Assembly (NCBI GenBank): GCA_964627855.1
Contig: CAZVLE010000103.1
Coordinates: forward strand, 1 to 5,649
DNA length: 5,649 bases
From: CAZVLE01 sp964627855
GTDB taxonomy: Bacteria > Bacillota > Dethiobacteria > DTU022
Direction: 5' to 3'
The notes under the pieces were generated by a model that was given only the letters and a program-made list of their open reading frames with translations, searched no databases and was not told the origin of the DNA. Positions 1 through 5,649 of the stretch are shown piece after piece (the stretch's first letter is position 1; the number at the start of each line of letters is the position of its first letter). A program made the position numbers and the translations under genes.

Positions 1-1
1 T

Positions 2-589
2 ATCCTGGCCCGTTTCGGGGTGCCGATCAATGTTGCTGAAGCGCTGATGTCGTCACGGATCAGCGAGGTTAAGAGAGGGTTGATGCCGGTAAACCATAAT
101 CGGGCGATCGATGCGGCAAAACTCCTCGACCTGCCCATGGCCTGTTCCCACACAGTGGCTGATAACCAGGTAACTGCTTATCTGCAGGAGCTATTTGAGC
201 GAGAAACCCCCCGAACGGTTGGCGATATTTTGAAATTGTTAAAAGATATTCCTGAGTATGCCGAGGCGACTAAATACAGTGCCGGTCCCGATGTGGTCCT
301 TGGTAGTAAAGAAAACCGTGCCGGTAAGGTTTTGGTTGACATGACCGGCGGCACGAGCGGTTCAGAAAAATCTTACGCTCAAATGTCACAGGCTGGTGTA
401 GGGACAATTGTTGGGATGCACATGAGTGATAAACACCGCGAAGAGGCAGAAAAGAGCCATCTAAATGTTGTTATTGCCGGTCACATCGCCAGTGATTCCT
501 TGGGAATGAATATGTTGCTGGATGGCATTGAAAGCCGGGGTGTAGAAATTATACCCTGTTCAGGCTTGATCCGTCATAAGAGAAGTTAA
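2..589 (+). CDS. Nif3-like metal-binding protein, C-terminal part (5' end outside window)
   Basis: The frame is open from the first bases of the window, so this is a 5'-truncated gene; the GTG at 20 is in frame but is probably an internal Val, not a start. The visible 195 residues are soluble, with no membrane segment. They resemble the C-terminal two thirds of the long (about 320 aa) Nif3-like (NGG1p-interacting factor 3) proteins of Clostridia and thermophiles. Key stretches are NHNRAID (31-37), SHTVADN (49-55), a Gly-rich VDMTGGTSGS (112-121), MHMSDKH (139-145) and GHIASDS (160-166). The repeated His/Asp/Glu motifs fit the dinuclear metal site known for the Nif3 fold, but I recognise the family from memory of such sequences rather than from a search. 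The biochemical role of Nif3 proteins is not settled. The gene ends in TAA at 587-589, overlapping the stop of the convergent acyl-CoA synthetase gene. Confidence 0.6.
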   Translation: MLARFGVPINVAEALMSSRISEVKRGLMPVNHNRAIDAAKLLDLPMACSHTVADNQVTAYLQELFERETPRTVGDILKLLKDIPEYAEATKYSAGPDVVLGSKENRAGKVLVDMTGGTSGSEKSYAQMSQAGVGTIVGMHMSDKHREEAEKSHLNVVIAGHIASDSLGMNMLLDGIESRGVEIIPCSGLIRHKRS

Positions 590-604
590 TGATCGGTTAA
601 GCTG
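561..604. other. Imperfect hairpin across the overlapping convergent stop codons
   Basis: The arms are CAG/CTG (561-563 with 602-604), CTT/AAG (565-567 with 599-601), CCG/CGG (571-573 with 594-596) and TCAT/ATGA (574-577 with 589-592). They are interrupted by two single-base bulges and a small internal loop, around an 11-base loop at 578-588. The structure would form in transcripts of either strand and sits exactly where the two convergent genes end. There is no T-run after it on either side, so it is not a classical intrinsic terminator. It could reduce read-through or protect 3' ends, or be chance. Confidence 0.25.
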
Positions 605-2703
605 ATCCTGACTCTGGTATCAAGGGCGATGACGCCTTCCCCTTCCGGAAAGACCCGAACAGGGTTGATGTCAAGTTCCTTGATGCCGGGGTAGTCAGCT
701 AAAAGCCTGGCTGTTCGGACCACGAGATCAATAAAAAGGCTTGTATCGGCTGCCCGCTGCCCGCGCAGGCCGGAGAGTAGCGCTGCTGCTTTCAGTGCCG
801 CCAGTTTTTCTGCTACCTGCTCAGGCTGAACCGGGCAGAGCAAATTGGCTACATCTTTAAACGTTTCAATATAGATGCCACCCATCCCGAAAAAGACCAC
901 CGGCCCGAATGAAGGGTCTTGTTTACCGCCGACAAAGAGATCAAGACCCGGTCCGGCCATCTTCTGAATTCTCACTCCGCTAAAAAGGGCTCGTGGGTTG
1001 CAGTGATGCAGATTATTCTTAATGGTTAAAAAACCATTAGCTACTTCCTGATCATCCTGTAAGTTAAGCAACACACCGCCAACTTCGGTTTTATGCAAAG
1101 CATCAGGAGAGACAACCTTCATGACCACCGGGTAGCCCATAGCCCGGGCCTGCCCAACTGCTTCAGCTTCATCGATTGCTGTTCGCGACGCCGCTGTTTT
1201 AATCCCGTATGCCTCAAGCAGTTTAAAGGTTTCTTCACCGTATTCTCCCTGTTTATCAAGCATCCACTGGCGGGCAGCCTGCTGATCAAGGTCAGCCAGA
1301 GGCGCAGGTTCTGCTTGTTCTTCTAGCTGACTGCGTTTTTCATGAAACCTCATTTGGGCAGCCAGAGCTTTAATCATATCCTCCGGACTGTTAAAGATCG
1401 GAAATTCAACGTTACGCTTGGCCTGTTGAATAACGCGCGAAGGGCCGAAAAGGCAGATGCCAAGAGGCTTGCCGGCCGAAAGAATTGACCCCCAGGCTTC
1501 CATGGAGATGTCGGCAAGGAACATTTTTTGAAATACATTTTCTCCCTGTGGCATTTGCGGCCGCTGGCTGATATAGATTGAGCCATCAACCTGGTCCGAG
1601 TGCATTACTGAATAGATAACATGGGCAGTCAGTTTCGGATCGTAAATATCACCCATATCTAAAGGATTGGAAAAATTAATGACGCCTGCGTTGCTGAATT
1701 GTTTCAGACTGTCATAAAACTCCTGACCCATATTGGCAAACTCAAAACCGGCCTTTTCGCACAGGTCGGCCCCCATCACGGCAAAGCCACCGGCGGGGCT
1801 CATTACCATGATGCGCCGGCCTTTCATCGGCGGCAGCTGAAAAGCTTTGGTTATCTCTATAAACTCGAGGAAATTTGTAATGCGGATGATTCCCGCTTCC
1901 TCAAAGGCAGAATCAATAATGGCTTCATCGCTGCTCAGGGCGGCGGTATGACTCATGGCTGCTTGTTTGCCGGCACTTGTTGTGTTTGATTTGTAGATCA
2001 CTACCGGTTTATCAATAGATTTAGCCGTTTCGATCAGCTTGCGGCCACGGGCGATGCTCTCAAGGTAGAGGCAGATAATTTTTGTCTGGGGGTCTTTCCC
2101 AAAATACTCCAGAAAGTCAACTTCGTCTAAGTCGAGCTTGTTACCGATGCTGGCGAATTTAGCCAGGCCGATTTTTTCATCGGCCAGGTAATTGAGCATG
2201 CTTAAGGCCACACCGCCGCTTTGCGAGATAATCGACATTTCACCCTTTGGTGCCTTGTGCAGGGCAACGAAAGGCAGGCAGAGACCGTTGTCTGTGTTAG
2301 CTACGGTTACACTGTTCGGGCCGACGAAACGGATCCCGTACTTACGGGCAGTACTGAGCAATCTGTTGGCCAGCGATTGGCCTTCTTCGCTGTATTCCGA
2401 GAAACCGCCTGAAGGTATAGCCAGGCGCCTGATGCCATACTTACCACAGCGATCCACCTCATCGGGGACCAAAGGAGCCGGGATCATTAAGAAAGCGAGA
2501 TCAGGGATCTCCGGCAGATCCTCAACACTTTTATACATCCTGATGCCGTCTACATGCCTGTCTTCGCTGCGGGCATTAACTCCAAAAATTCTACCCCGGT
2601 AACCCCAGCGCAGTAAATTTTCCAGGGTCAATCGCGGTATGTTAGTCGGCTTCGAAGAGAGGCCGATAATGACAATAGATTCAGGGTAAAAGATCTTATC
2701 CAT
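586..2703 (-). CDS. Acyl-CoA synthetase (NDP-forming), fused alpha-beta; acetate:CoA ligase (ADP-forming) type
   Basis: This 705-residue protein has the full domain order of fused NDP-forming acyl-CoA synthetases: a Rossmann CoA-binding domain (about 1-135; VIIGLSSKP at 11-19, SGGF at 98-101, GPN at 128-130), two succinyl-CoA-ligase-like flavodoxin domains (about 150-290 and 295-435; SQSGGVA at 160-166, PAGG at 303-306), a Glu/Gln-rich linker (about 455-485) and a C-terminal ATP-grasp domain (about 486-700). The expected phosphohistidines are present: His252 in MSHTAAL and His537 in LHKTEVGG. The ATP-grasp metal site is seen as ELDINPV (676-682), and FGMGGIYIE lies at 605-613. The family interconverts acyl-CoA, ADP and Pi with free acid, CoA and ATP in the cytoplasm, usually for ATP gain in anaerobes. 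The exact acid (acetate, branched-chain, aryl) cannot be told. The ATG start is supported by an AAAGGAG site 6 bases upstream. The gene is monocistronic here and convergent with the Nif3-like gene. Confidence 0.92.
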   Translation of the reverse strand: MDKIFYPESIVIIGLSSKPTNIPRLTLENLLRWGYRGRIFGVNARSEDRHVDGIRMYKSVEDLPEIPDLAFLMIPAPLVPDEVDRCGKYGIRRLAIPSGGFSEYSEEGQSLANRLLSTARKYGIRFVGPNSVTVANTDNGLCLPFVALHKAPKGEMSIISQSGGVALSMLNYLADEKIGLAKFASIGNKLDLDEVDFLEYFGKDPQTKIICLYLESIARGRKLIETAKSIDKPVVIYKSNTTSAGKQAAMSHTAALSSDEAIIDSAFEEAGIIRITNFLEFIEITKAFQLPPMKGRRIMVMSPAGGFAVMGADLCEKAGFEFANMGQEFYDSLKQFSNAGVINFSNPLDMGDIYDPKLTAHVIYSVMHSDQVDGSIYISQRPQMPQGENVFQKMFLADISMEAWGSILSAGKPLGICLFGPSRVIQQAKRNVEFPIFNSPEDMIKALAAQMRFHEKRSQLEEQAEPAPLADLDQQAARQWMLDKQGEYGEETFKLLEAYGIKTAASRTAIDEAEAVGQARAMGYPVVMKVVSPDALHKTEVGGVLLNLQDDQEVANGFLTIKNNLHHCNPRALFSGVRIQKMAGPGLDLFVGGKQDPSFGPVVFFGMGGIYIETFKDVANLLCPVQPEQVAEKLAALKAAALLSGLRGQRAADTSLFIDLVVRTARLLADYPGIKELDINPVRVFPEGEGVIALDTRVRISLTDH

Positions 2704-2709
2704 CGATAA

Positions 2710-2716
2710 CTCCTTT
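2710..2716 (-). promoter_or_regulatory. Ribosome binding site of the acyl-CoA synthetase gene
   Basis: On the minus strand the sequence AAAGGAG lies 6 bases before the ATG at 2703-2701. This strong Shine-Dalgarno match fixes the start of the gene. Confidence 0.85.
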
Positions 2717-2779
2717 CTACCAAGATCTGGTTTAACTTAAAATGGTAATTATTCCAGTAGATATTCACAATGTCCCTTT

Positions 2780-2796
2780 ATATATTTGGAATATAT
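2780..2796. repeat. Perfect 7-bp inverted repeat, AT-only arms
   Basis: ATATATT (2780-2786) and AATATAT (2790-2796) are separated by TGG. It lies between the candidate start of transcription and the ribosome binding site of the acyl-CoA synthetase gene, where a dyad could serve as an operator. In such AT-rich DNA it could easily be chance. Confidence 0.35.
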
Positions 2797-2848
2797 CAAT
2801 TCATTAATTCTAATTAAGGTTTATGTTGGTAACTTATACATTTTACGC

Positions 2849-2879
2849 AAAAAGTATACTAAAATTATAAAAAAAGTAT
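2849..2879 (+). repeat. 9-bp direct repeat, 22-bp spacing
   Basis: AAAAAGTAT occurs at 2849-2857 and again at 2871-2879. The start-to-start distance of 22 bp is about two helical turns, which would place both copies on the same DNA face. The repeats flank the candidate minus-strand -10 box at 2864-2869. A regulator binding site is possible; A-rich chance similarity is the alternative. Confidence 0.35.
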
Positions 2880-2892
2880 TATAATATGCAAA
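2864..2892 (-). promoter_or_regulatory. Candidate sigma-A-type promoter for the acyl-CoA synthetase gene
   Basis: Read on the minus strand, TTTGCA (2892-2887, 4 of 6 matches to TTGACA) and a perfect TATAAT (2869-2864) are separated by exactly 17 bases. Transcription would begin near 2857 and leave a 5' leader of about 150 bases before the ATG at 2703. The spacing and -10 box are good, but AT-rich DNA gives frequent matches. Confidence 0.4.
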
Positions 2893-2986
2893 AGGTTTTT
2901 TATTGCCAGTTAAATTTGCTCTGCTAGCCAATTATCAGTGTCTATTATATTGGTTTGACCTACATTATACTATACTGCGCTTATTT

Positions 2987-2991
2987 GGAGG
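2987..2991 (+). promoter_or_regulatory. Ribosome binding site that decides the methyltransferase start
   Basis: GGAGG stands 5 bases before the GTG at 2997. The only earlier in-frame start candidate I noted, a TTG at 2955, has no comparable site before it, and a start there would put this GGAGG inside the coding region. The GTG is therefore preferred. Confidence 0.8.
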
Positions 2992-2996
2992 CTACT

Positions 2997-3725
2997 GTGT
3001 TTAATTATTTTTGGAATATCTATAGCTGGGTATATGATGCGGCTTTATTAGAATTAATACCGTATCAAAATATGATTCGTTTAACCGGTGAAGCCCTGGC
3101 ACCTCGCCAGGGCGGAACTTATTTTGATGCCGGTTGTGGCACAGGTAATTTAGTAGCGAGCTTAAGTAAAATTAATGATGGCATAAATCTAGTCGGCGCG
3201 GATTCTTCGTCAGTTATGTTAAAAAGAGCAGCTAATATGATGGCTCCCAGAGAGGATTCAGTTGATTTTTATCAGCTAGATTTGAATAAAGCAATCCCTT
3301 TTGAAAGCAATTCCTTTGATGGTGTTACCTGCATCAATGTTCTTTATGTTCTTGATCAACCGGTTTTATTTATTAAAGAGTTGCATCGCGTGTTGAAAGA
3401 TAAAGGCAAACTGATCCTGGCCACGCCGCTAAACGAGCCCAAACTTCTGCCTGTACTCAGTGAACATCTCGAAATTTTAAAAGTCAAGTACTCTAAAAAA
3501 TGGTTGTTCATATTTGCCGGCCAAACTGTCAGGATCTTTATACCTGCTATTGCATCCATCCTTCTAAATCTATTTATAACCAGAAACCAAAAATACCTTT
3601 TCTTTGGCGAGAAAGATCTGCGAACGCTTATCGAGAAAAGTGGATTTCAGCTGAAAGATGTTAAAAAAATTTATGGTCATCAGGTGCTGTTTGTACATGC
3701 AGAGAAAGACCAAGGGTTAGGTTAG
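2997..3725 (+). CDS. Class I SAM-dependent methyltransferase, possibly membrane-associated
   Basis: From the GTG at 2997 the protein has 242 residues. The Rossmann-fold methyltransferase signature is clear: motif I FDAGCGTGN (43-51), the acidic residue ending strand 2 in GADSS (D69), LDLNKAIPF (94-102) as the motif II region, FDGVTCINVLYVLD (107-120) and the post-motif GKLILATP (137-144). This is the UbiE/methyltransferase-11 style core, typical of small-molecule and lipid C-, O- or N-methylation; the substrate is not deducible. Residues about 169-194 form a long, mostly apolar stretch interrupted by Gln and Arg, unusual for a soluble enzyme, so it may contact the membrane or a greasy substrate. 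The gene leads a probable operon: it ends 31 bp before the ketosynthase-like gene. A start at the TTG at 2955 would add 14 residues but is less likely. Confidence 0.85.
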   Translation: MFNYFWNIYSWVYDAALLELIPYQNMIRLTGEALAPRQGGTYFDAGCGTGNLVASLSKINDGINLVGADSSSVMLKRAANMMAPREDSVDFYQLDLNKAIPFESNSFDGVTCINVLYVLDQPVLFIKELHRVLKDKGKLILATPLNEPKLLPVLSEHLEILKVKYSKKWLFIFAGQTVRIFIPAIASILLNLFITRNQKYLFFGEKDLRTLIEKSGFQLKDVKKIYGHQVLFVHAEKDQGLG

Positions 3726-3743
3726 AAAAAGAATCAGCTATTC

Positions 3744-3751
3744 GGGGGGAG
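3744..3751 (+). promoter_or_regulatory. Ribosome binding site of the ketosynthase-like gene
   Basis: GGGGGGAG, containing GGAG, lies 5 bases before the ATG at 3757. It supports this start and independent, efficient translation within the operon. Confidence 0.8.
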
Positions 3752-3756
3752 TAAAA

Positions 3757-4992
3757 ATGTACCAGGCAGTTATTACAGGTTTAGGTCCCGTAGCTCCAAA
3801 CGGGGTTGGAAAAGAGCAGTTCTGGGAATCTATCGCCTCGGGAAGGACAGGAATTAGGTGTGTTGATGAACTGGTGCAATCAGAATGTCCATGCCACATA
3901 GCAGGAAATATTTTGCCGGAGTGGATTGAAGAAAGATCAGCTAATCTGCCGGACTGGTTGCCTGATTCAAAGGCATGCCGCTTTTCTATGATTGCGGCAA
4001 TGTTAGCACTTGAAGATGCCGGTTTAACACCCAAAGATACAGCCGACCGTAAAGGTGCCGTATATATGGGAGCTAGCAGCCCGGATATGGAAATCTATCA
4101 GCGAGAGTATCAGTCTTTCGACAACGGTGGTTTTATCAGGCCCGATGCGCTTGCTTCTGCAGCGCCACACGCTTCAGCTTCGGCAATATCACACCTATTA
4201 AAGATGTACACAAATATTGTAACTATCTCAACAGCCTGTACATCAGGAGGAACATGTATCCAGTATGCAGCGGATTTGATCAATCAAGGCGTAGCTGATA
4301 TTGTAATCGCCGGGGGAGTAGATATTCCGCTGTCACCTTTTTTTATCAGCGGTTGCAGTTCAGTTGGTTTGGTGCCGCTTCAATATAACCACAAGCCGGA
4401 ATACGGTAGCAGACCTTTTGACGAACAGCGCGAAAGCGGTGTTTTATCAGAAGGAGCGGGAGTTGTGGTCCTGGAAGAAAAAACTACAGCACAAAGACGA
4501 AAAGCAAAAATTTATGCAGAATATTCAGGGGGAGGTACTTTTACCGCGTTGTCTCCTTCATGGATGAAGAATTCATTTATTGCAGCAATGTCCGAATCGC
4601 TTAATCAATCCCGGCTGCGTCCAACTGACATTGATTATATTTCAGCCTGTGCTCCAGGACATCCGATCATTGACCAAGTTGAAACAGATGCGATTAAGGA
4701 TCTATTCGGTAAAAGGGCCTATAATATACCTGTCAGTTCTATAAAGTCGATGATTGGAAATCCAGGTGCTGCATCAGGTCCTCTTCAAGTTATTGCAGCA
4801 GCATTAAGTATTGAGCATAACTACATTACACCAACTGTTAACCTAGAAAAATGTAGTAAAGATTGCGATCTTGATTATATACCGCTTGAAGGGCGCGTAG
4901 CCAGGATCAACCGGGTTATGATTAATATCCGTGGGTTTGGAGGGAATACCTCTTCACTTGTAATTTCAAGGGATAAGTTGAGAGAAAAATAA
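3757..4992 (+). CDS. FabF/KAS II-like ketosynthase homologue lacking both catalytic histidines
   Basis: The 411-residue protein spans the whole length of a beta-ketoacyl-ACP synthase II (FabF about 412 aa) and aligns end to end by eye: ITGLGPVAPNG (6-16), the nucleophile region STACTSGG (158-165, Cys161), RPFDEQRESGVLSEGAG (219-235), KSMIGN (330-335) and GFGGN (393-397). In active KAS I/II enzymes a Cys-His-His triad decarboxylates malonyl-ACP and condenses it. Here the first His motif (usual HGTST) reads CAPGH, giving Cys298 at the His position, and the second (usual KSMTGH) reads KSMIGN, giving Asn335. The nearby His302 is four residues off. Normal condensation is therefore doubtful; an acyl-transfer, thioester-hydrolysing, chain-length-factor-like or sensing role is possible. 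The reading frame is intact and the lysine and glycine-rich loops are kept, so it is not a simple pseudogene. No acyl carrier protein or acyltransferase gene is visible nearby. Confidence 0.85.
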   Translation: MYQAVITGLGPVAPNGVGKEQFWESIASGRTGIRCVDELVQSECPCHIAGNILPEWIEERSANLPDWLPDSKACRFSMIAAMLALEDAGLTPKDTADRKGAVYMGASSPDMEIYQREYQSFDNGGFIRPDALASAAPHASASAISHLLKMYTNIVTISTACTSGGTCIQYAADLINQGVADIVIAGGVDIPLSPFFISGCSSVGLVPLQYNHKPEYGSRPFDEQRESGVLSEGAGVVVLEEKTTAQRRKAKIYAEYSGGGTFTALSPSWMKNSFIAAMSESLNQSRLRPTDIDYISACAPGHPIIDQVETDAIKDLFGKRAYNIPVSSIKSMIGNPGAASGPLQVIAAALSIEHNYITPTVNLEKCSKDCDLDYIPLEGRVARINRVMINIRGFGGNTSSLVISRDKLREK

Positions 4993-5041
4993 CCCGATGG
5001 TTTAGAAGATAACAAATGACTGAGAAACGACGGTGTGAGCA

Positions 5042-5649
5042 GTGTTTGATTCAACCTCCCATATATTAATTTTCACAATAGTTGCTTACTTATTCGTCGG
5101 CATTATCGTTATTACCAATAATCCAAGAGCTGCTGCTAATCGGATAATGCTCAGTTTTTCCTTAGTGGCGAGTTTTTGGGCACTTGCCATTCTGATCATC
5201 AATCTTCAGGACAGTTTTAGTATGACTTTATTTTGGATCAGGGCAAGTCATGCTTTGGGTGTAGTGGCGCCCTGGCATATCCTTGCCCTGGTTAATTCAT
5301 TGTTTCACAGAAAGCCTTTATATTCCAGAGGATTGAGGATTAGTCTTGCAGCAAGTATTGTAATGGCTTGTCTTGCTTTTTTGCCCCTTTTAATTATTGG
5401 TCTTGAAGAACCTTATCTTGAGAACAGAATAATATATGGTGTTTTCACCTATCCATTTATTATCTTCATAATCGGGATGATAACTTTCACGCTGTGGCAG
5501 GTTTTTAGCAGGTTGAAAAATTCTCGCGGAAAGACACGCATCCAGATGAATTATCTGTTTACCGGAACGCTTATATCAGCTTTACTTATAACGGCAGTTA
5601 ATATCATATTACCGTTAATCGGTATCATATATATACATGATGTTGATAT
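5042..5649 (+). CDS. Multi-TM membrane protein, N-terminal part; resembles histidine kinase 7TM sensor module (3' end outside window)
   Basis: The frame opens after a TGA at 5036-5038 and runs without a stop to the window end (202 residues). I place the start at the GTG at 5042; only a weak GGTG (5032-5035) precedes it, but later starts would remove the first membrane helix. Six hydrophobic segments are seen, at about 7-25, 35-55, 64-88, 98-120, 129-154 and 171-198. The connecting loops are short, with basic residues such as HRK (89-91) and a KNSRGKTR patch (159-166) just before segment six. The pattern FWIRASHALG followed by W78, and YLFTGTLIS before a Pro-containing last helix, resembles the N-terminal 7TM region found on many Firmicutes histidine kinases and diguanylate cyclases. 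No kinase or other output domain lies within the window, so a transporter-like or orphan membrane protein remains possible. It follows the ketosynthase-like gene by 49 bp. Confidence 0.7.
   Translation, partial: MFDSTSHILIFTIVAYLFVGIIVITNNPRAAANRIMLSFSLVASFWALAILIINLQDSFSMTLFWIRASHALGVVAPWHILALVNSLFHRKPLYSRGLRISLAASIVMACLAFLPLLIIGLEEPYLENRIIYGVFTYPFIIFIIGMITFTLWQVFSRLKNSRGKTRIQMNYLFTGTLISALLITAVNIILPLIGIIYIHDVD

Larger units (their letters stand above)
2704..2996. other. AT-rich divergent intergenic region
   Basis: These 293 bases separate the minus-strand acyl-CoA synthetase from the plus-strand methyltransferase operon, and must hold the promoters for both unless either is transcribed differently. 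I see no convincing coding frame, RNA gene or riboswitch-like conserved structure. It is strongly AT-rich and holds a candidate minus-strand promoter, two copies of a 9-base direct repeat, a perfect 7-base inverted repeat and the palindrome AGTATACT at 2853-2860. For the plus-strand operon I found several -10-like boxes, TATAAT at 2880-2885, TATTAT at 2943-2948 and TATACT at 2971-2976, but none has a good -35 box at 16-18 bases. Confidence 0.7.

Noticed and set aside
20..22. GTG as the true start of the Nif3-like gene
   Set aside because: The frame stays open to the window edge with plausible coding sequence, no ribosome binding site precedes the GTG, and the family is longer at its N-terminus.
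1093..1326. A 77-residue plus-strand open frame antisense to the ATP-grasp region
   Set aside because: It is an antisense shadow of conserved coding sequence, with no domain and no good ribosome binding site.
2192..2602. A 136-residue plus-strand open frame opposite the acyl-CoA synthetase gene
   Set aside because: It lies wholly antisense to a well-supported gene, shows no recognisable domain, and is explained by that gene's codon bias.
2955..2976. TTGACC followed by TATACT as a promoter for the methyltransferase operon
   Set aside because: The boxes are only 10 bases apart, far below the 16-18 needed. TATACT at 2971-2976 could be a -10 box, but its best -35 (TTGGTT at 2950-2955) is weak and only 15 bases away.
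3738..4034. A 98-residue minus-strand open frame opposite the ketosynthase-like gene
   Set aside because: It overlaps the start of a gene with a clear ribosome binding site and full family alignment; nothing supports translation on the other strand.
4993..5041. A terminator between the ketosynthase-like gene and the membrane protein gene
   Set aside because: I see no stable hairpin or T-run in these 49 bases.
5016..5069. A 17-codon ATG frame with a Cys-x-x-Cys motif, ending inside the start of the membrane protein gene
   Set aside because: It has only a weak AGAAG upstream, overlaps the larger gene out of frame, and shows no attenuator-like run or paired hairpins; chance is likely.

Overview
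The window looks like chromosomal DNA of an anaerobic, Gram-positive-type bacterium, most plausibly a Clostridia / Peptococcaceae-like lineage. That placement is inference. It rests on strong GGAG-type ribosome binding sites, GTG starts, a fused NDP-forming acyl-CoA synthetase, a long Nif3-type protein of a kind I associate with Clostridia and thermophiles, and the start of a Firmicutes-style multi-TM sensor. No rRNA, tRNA, transposase, CRISPR array or phage gene is visible.

Layout. (1) Positions 2-589, plus strand: the C-terminal 195 residues of a Nif3-like metal-binding protein whose start lies outside the window. (2) Positions 586-2703, minus strand: a complete 705-residue fused acyl-CoA synthetase (NDP-forming; acetate:CoA ligase type) with both expected catalytic histidines. 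It converges on gene 1, and the two stop codons share bases. (3) Positions 2704-2996: an AT-rich divergent intergenic region with a plausible promoter for gene 2, a 9-bp direct repeat at 22-bp spacing and a short AT inverted repeat. (4) Positions 2997-3725, plus: a class I SAM-dependent methyltransferase with a hydrophobic C-terminal stretch. (5) Positions 3757-4992, plus: a FabF/KAS II-type ketosynthase homologue that keeps the active-site Cys but has lost both catalytic histidines. (6) Positions 5042 to the window end, plus: the N-terminal six membrane segments of an integral membrane protein resembling the 7TM sensor module of histidine kinases, cut off by the window.

Genes 4-6 run the same way with short gaps (31 and 49 bp) and no visible terminator, so they probably form one operon. 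They are clearly more AT-rich than genes 1-2 (single sampled 60-base lines: about 58% GC in gene 2, about 37-38% in genes 4 and 6), which suggests a separately acquired or differently constrained module. The most interesting item is this module: a methyltransferase, a ketosynthase-fold protein that should be unable to do normal decarboxylative condensation, and a membrane sensor-like protein. Its function cannot be read from the window. A role in modifying an acyl or polyketide-like molecule, or in sensing one, is inference.
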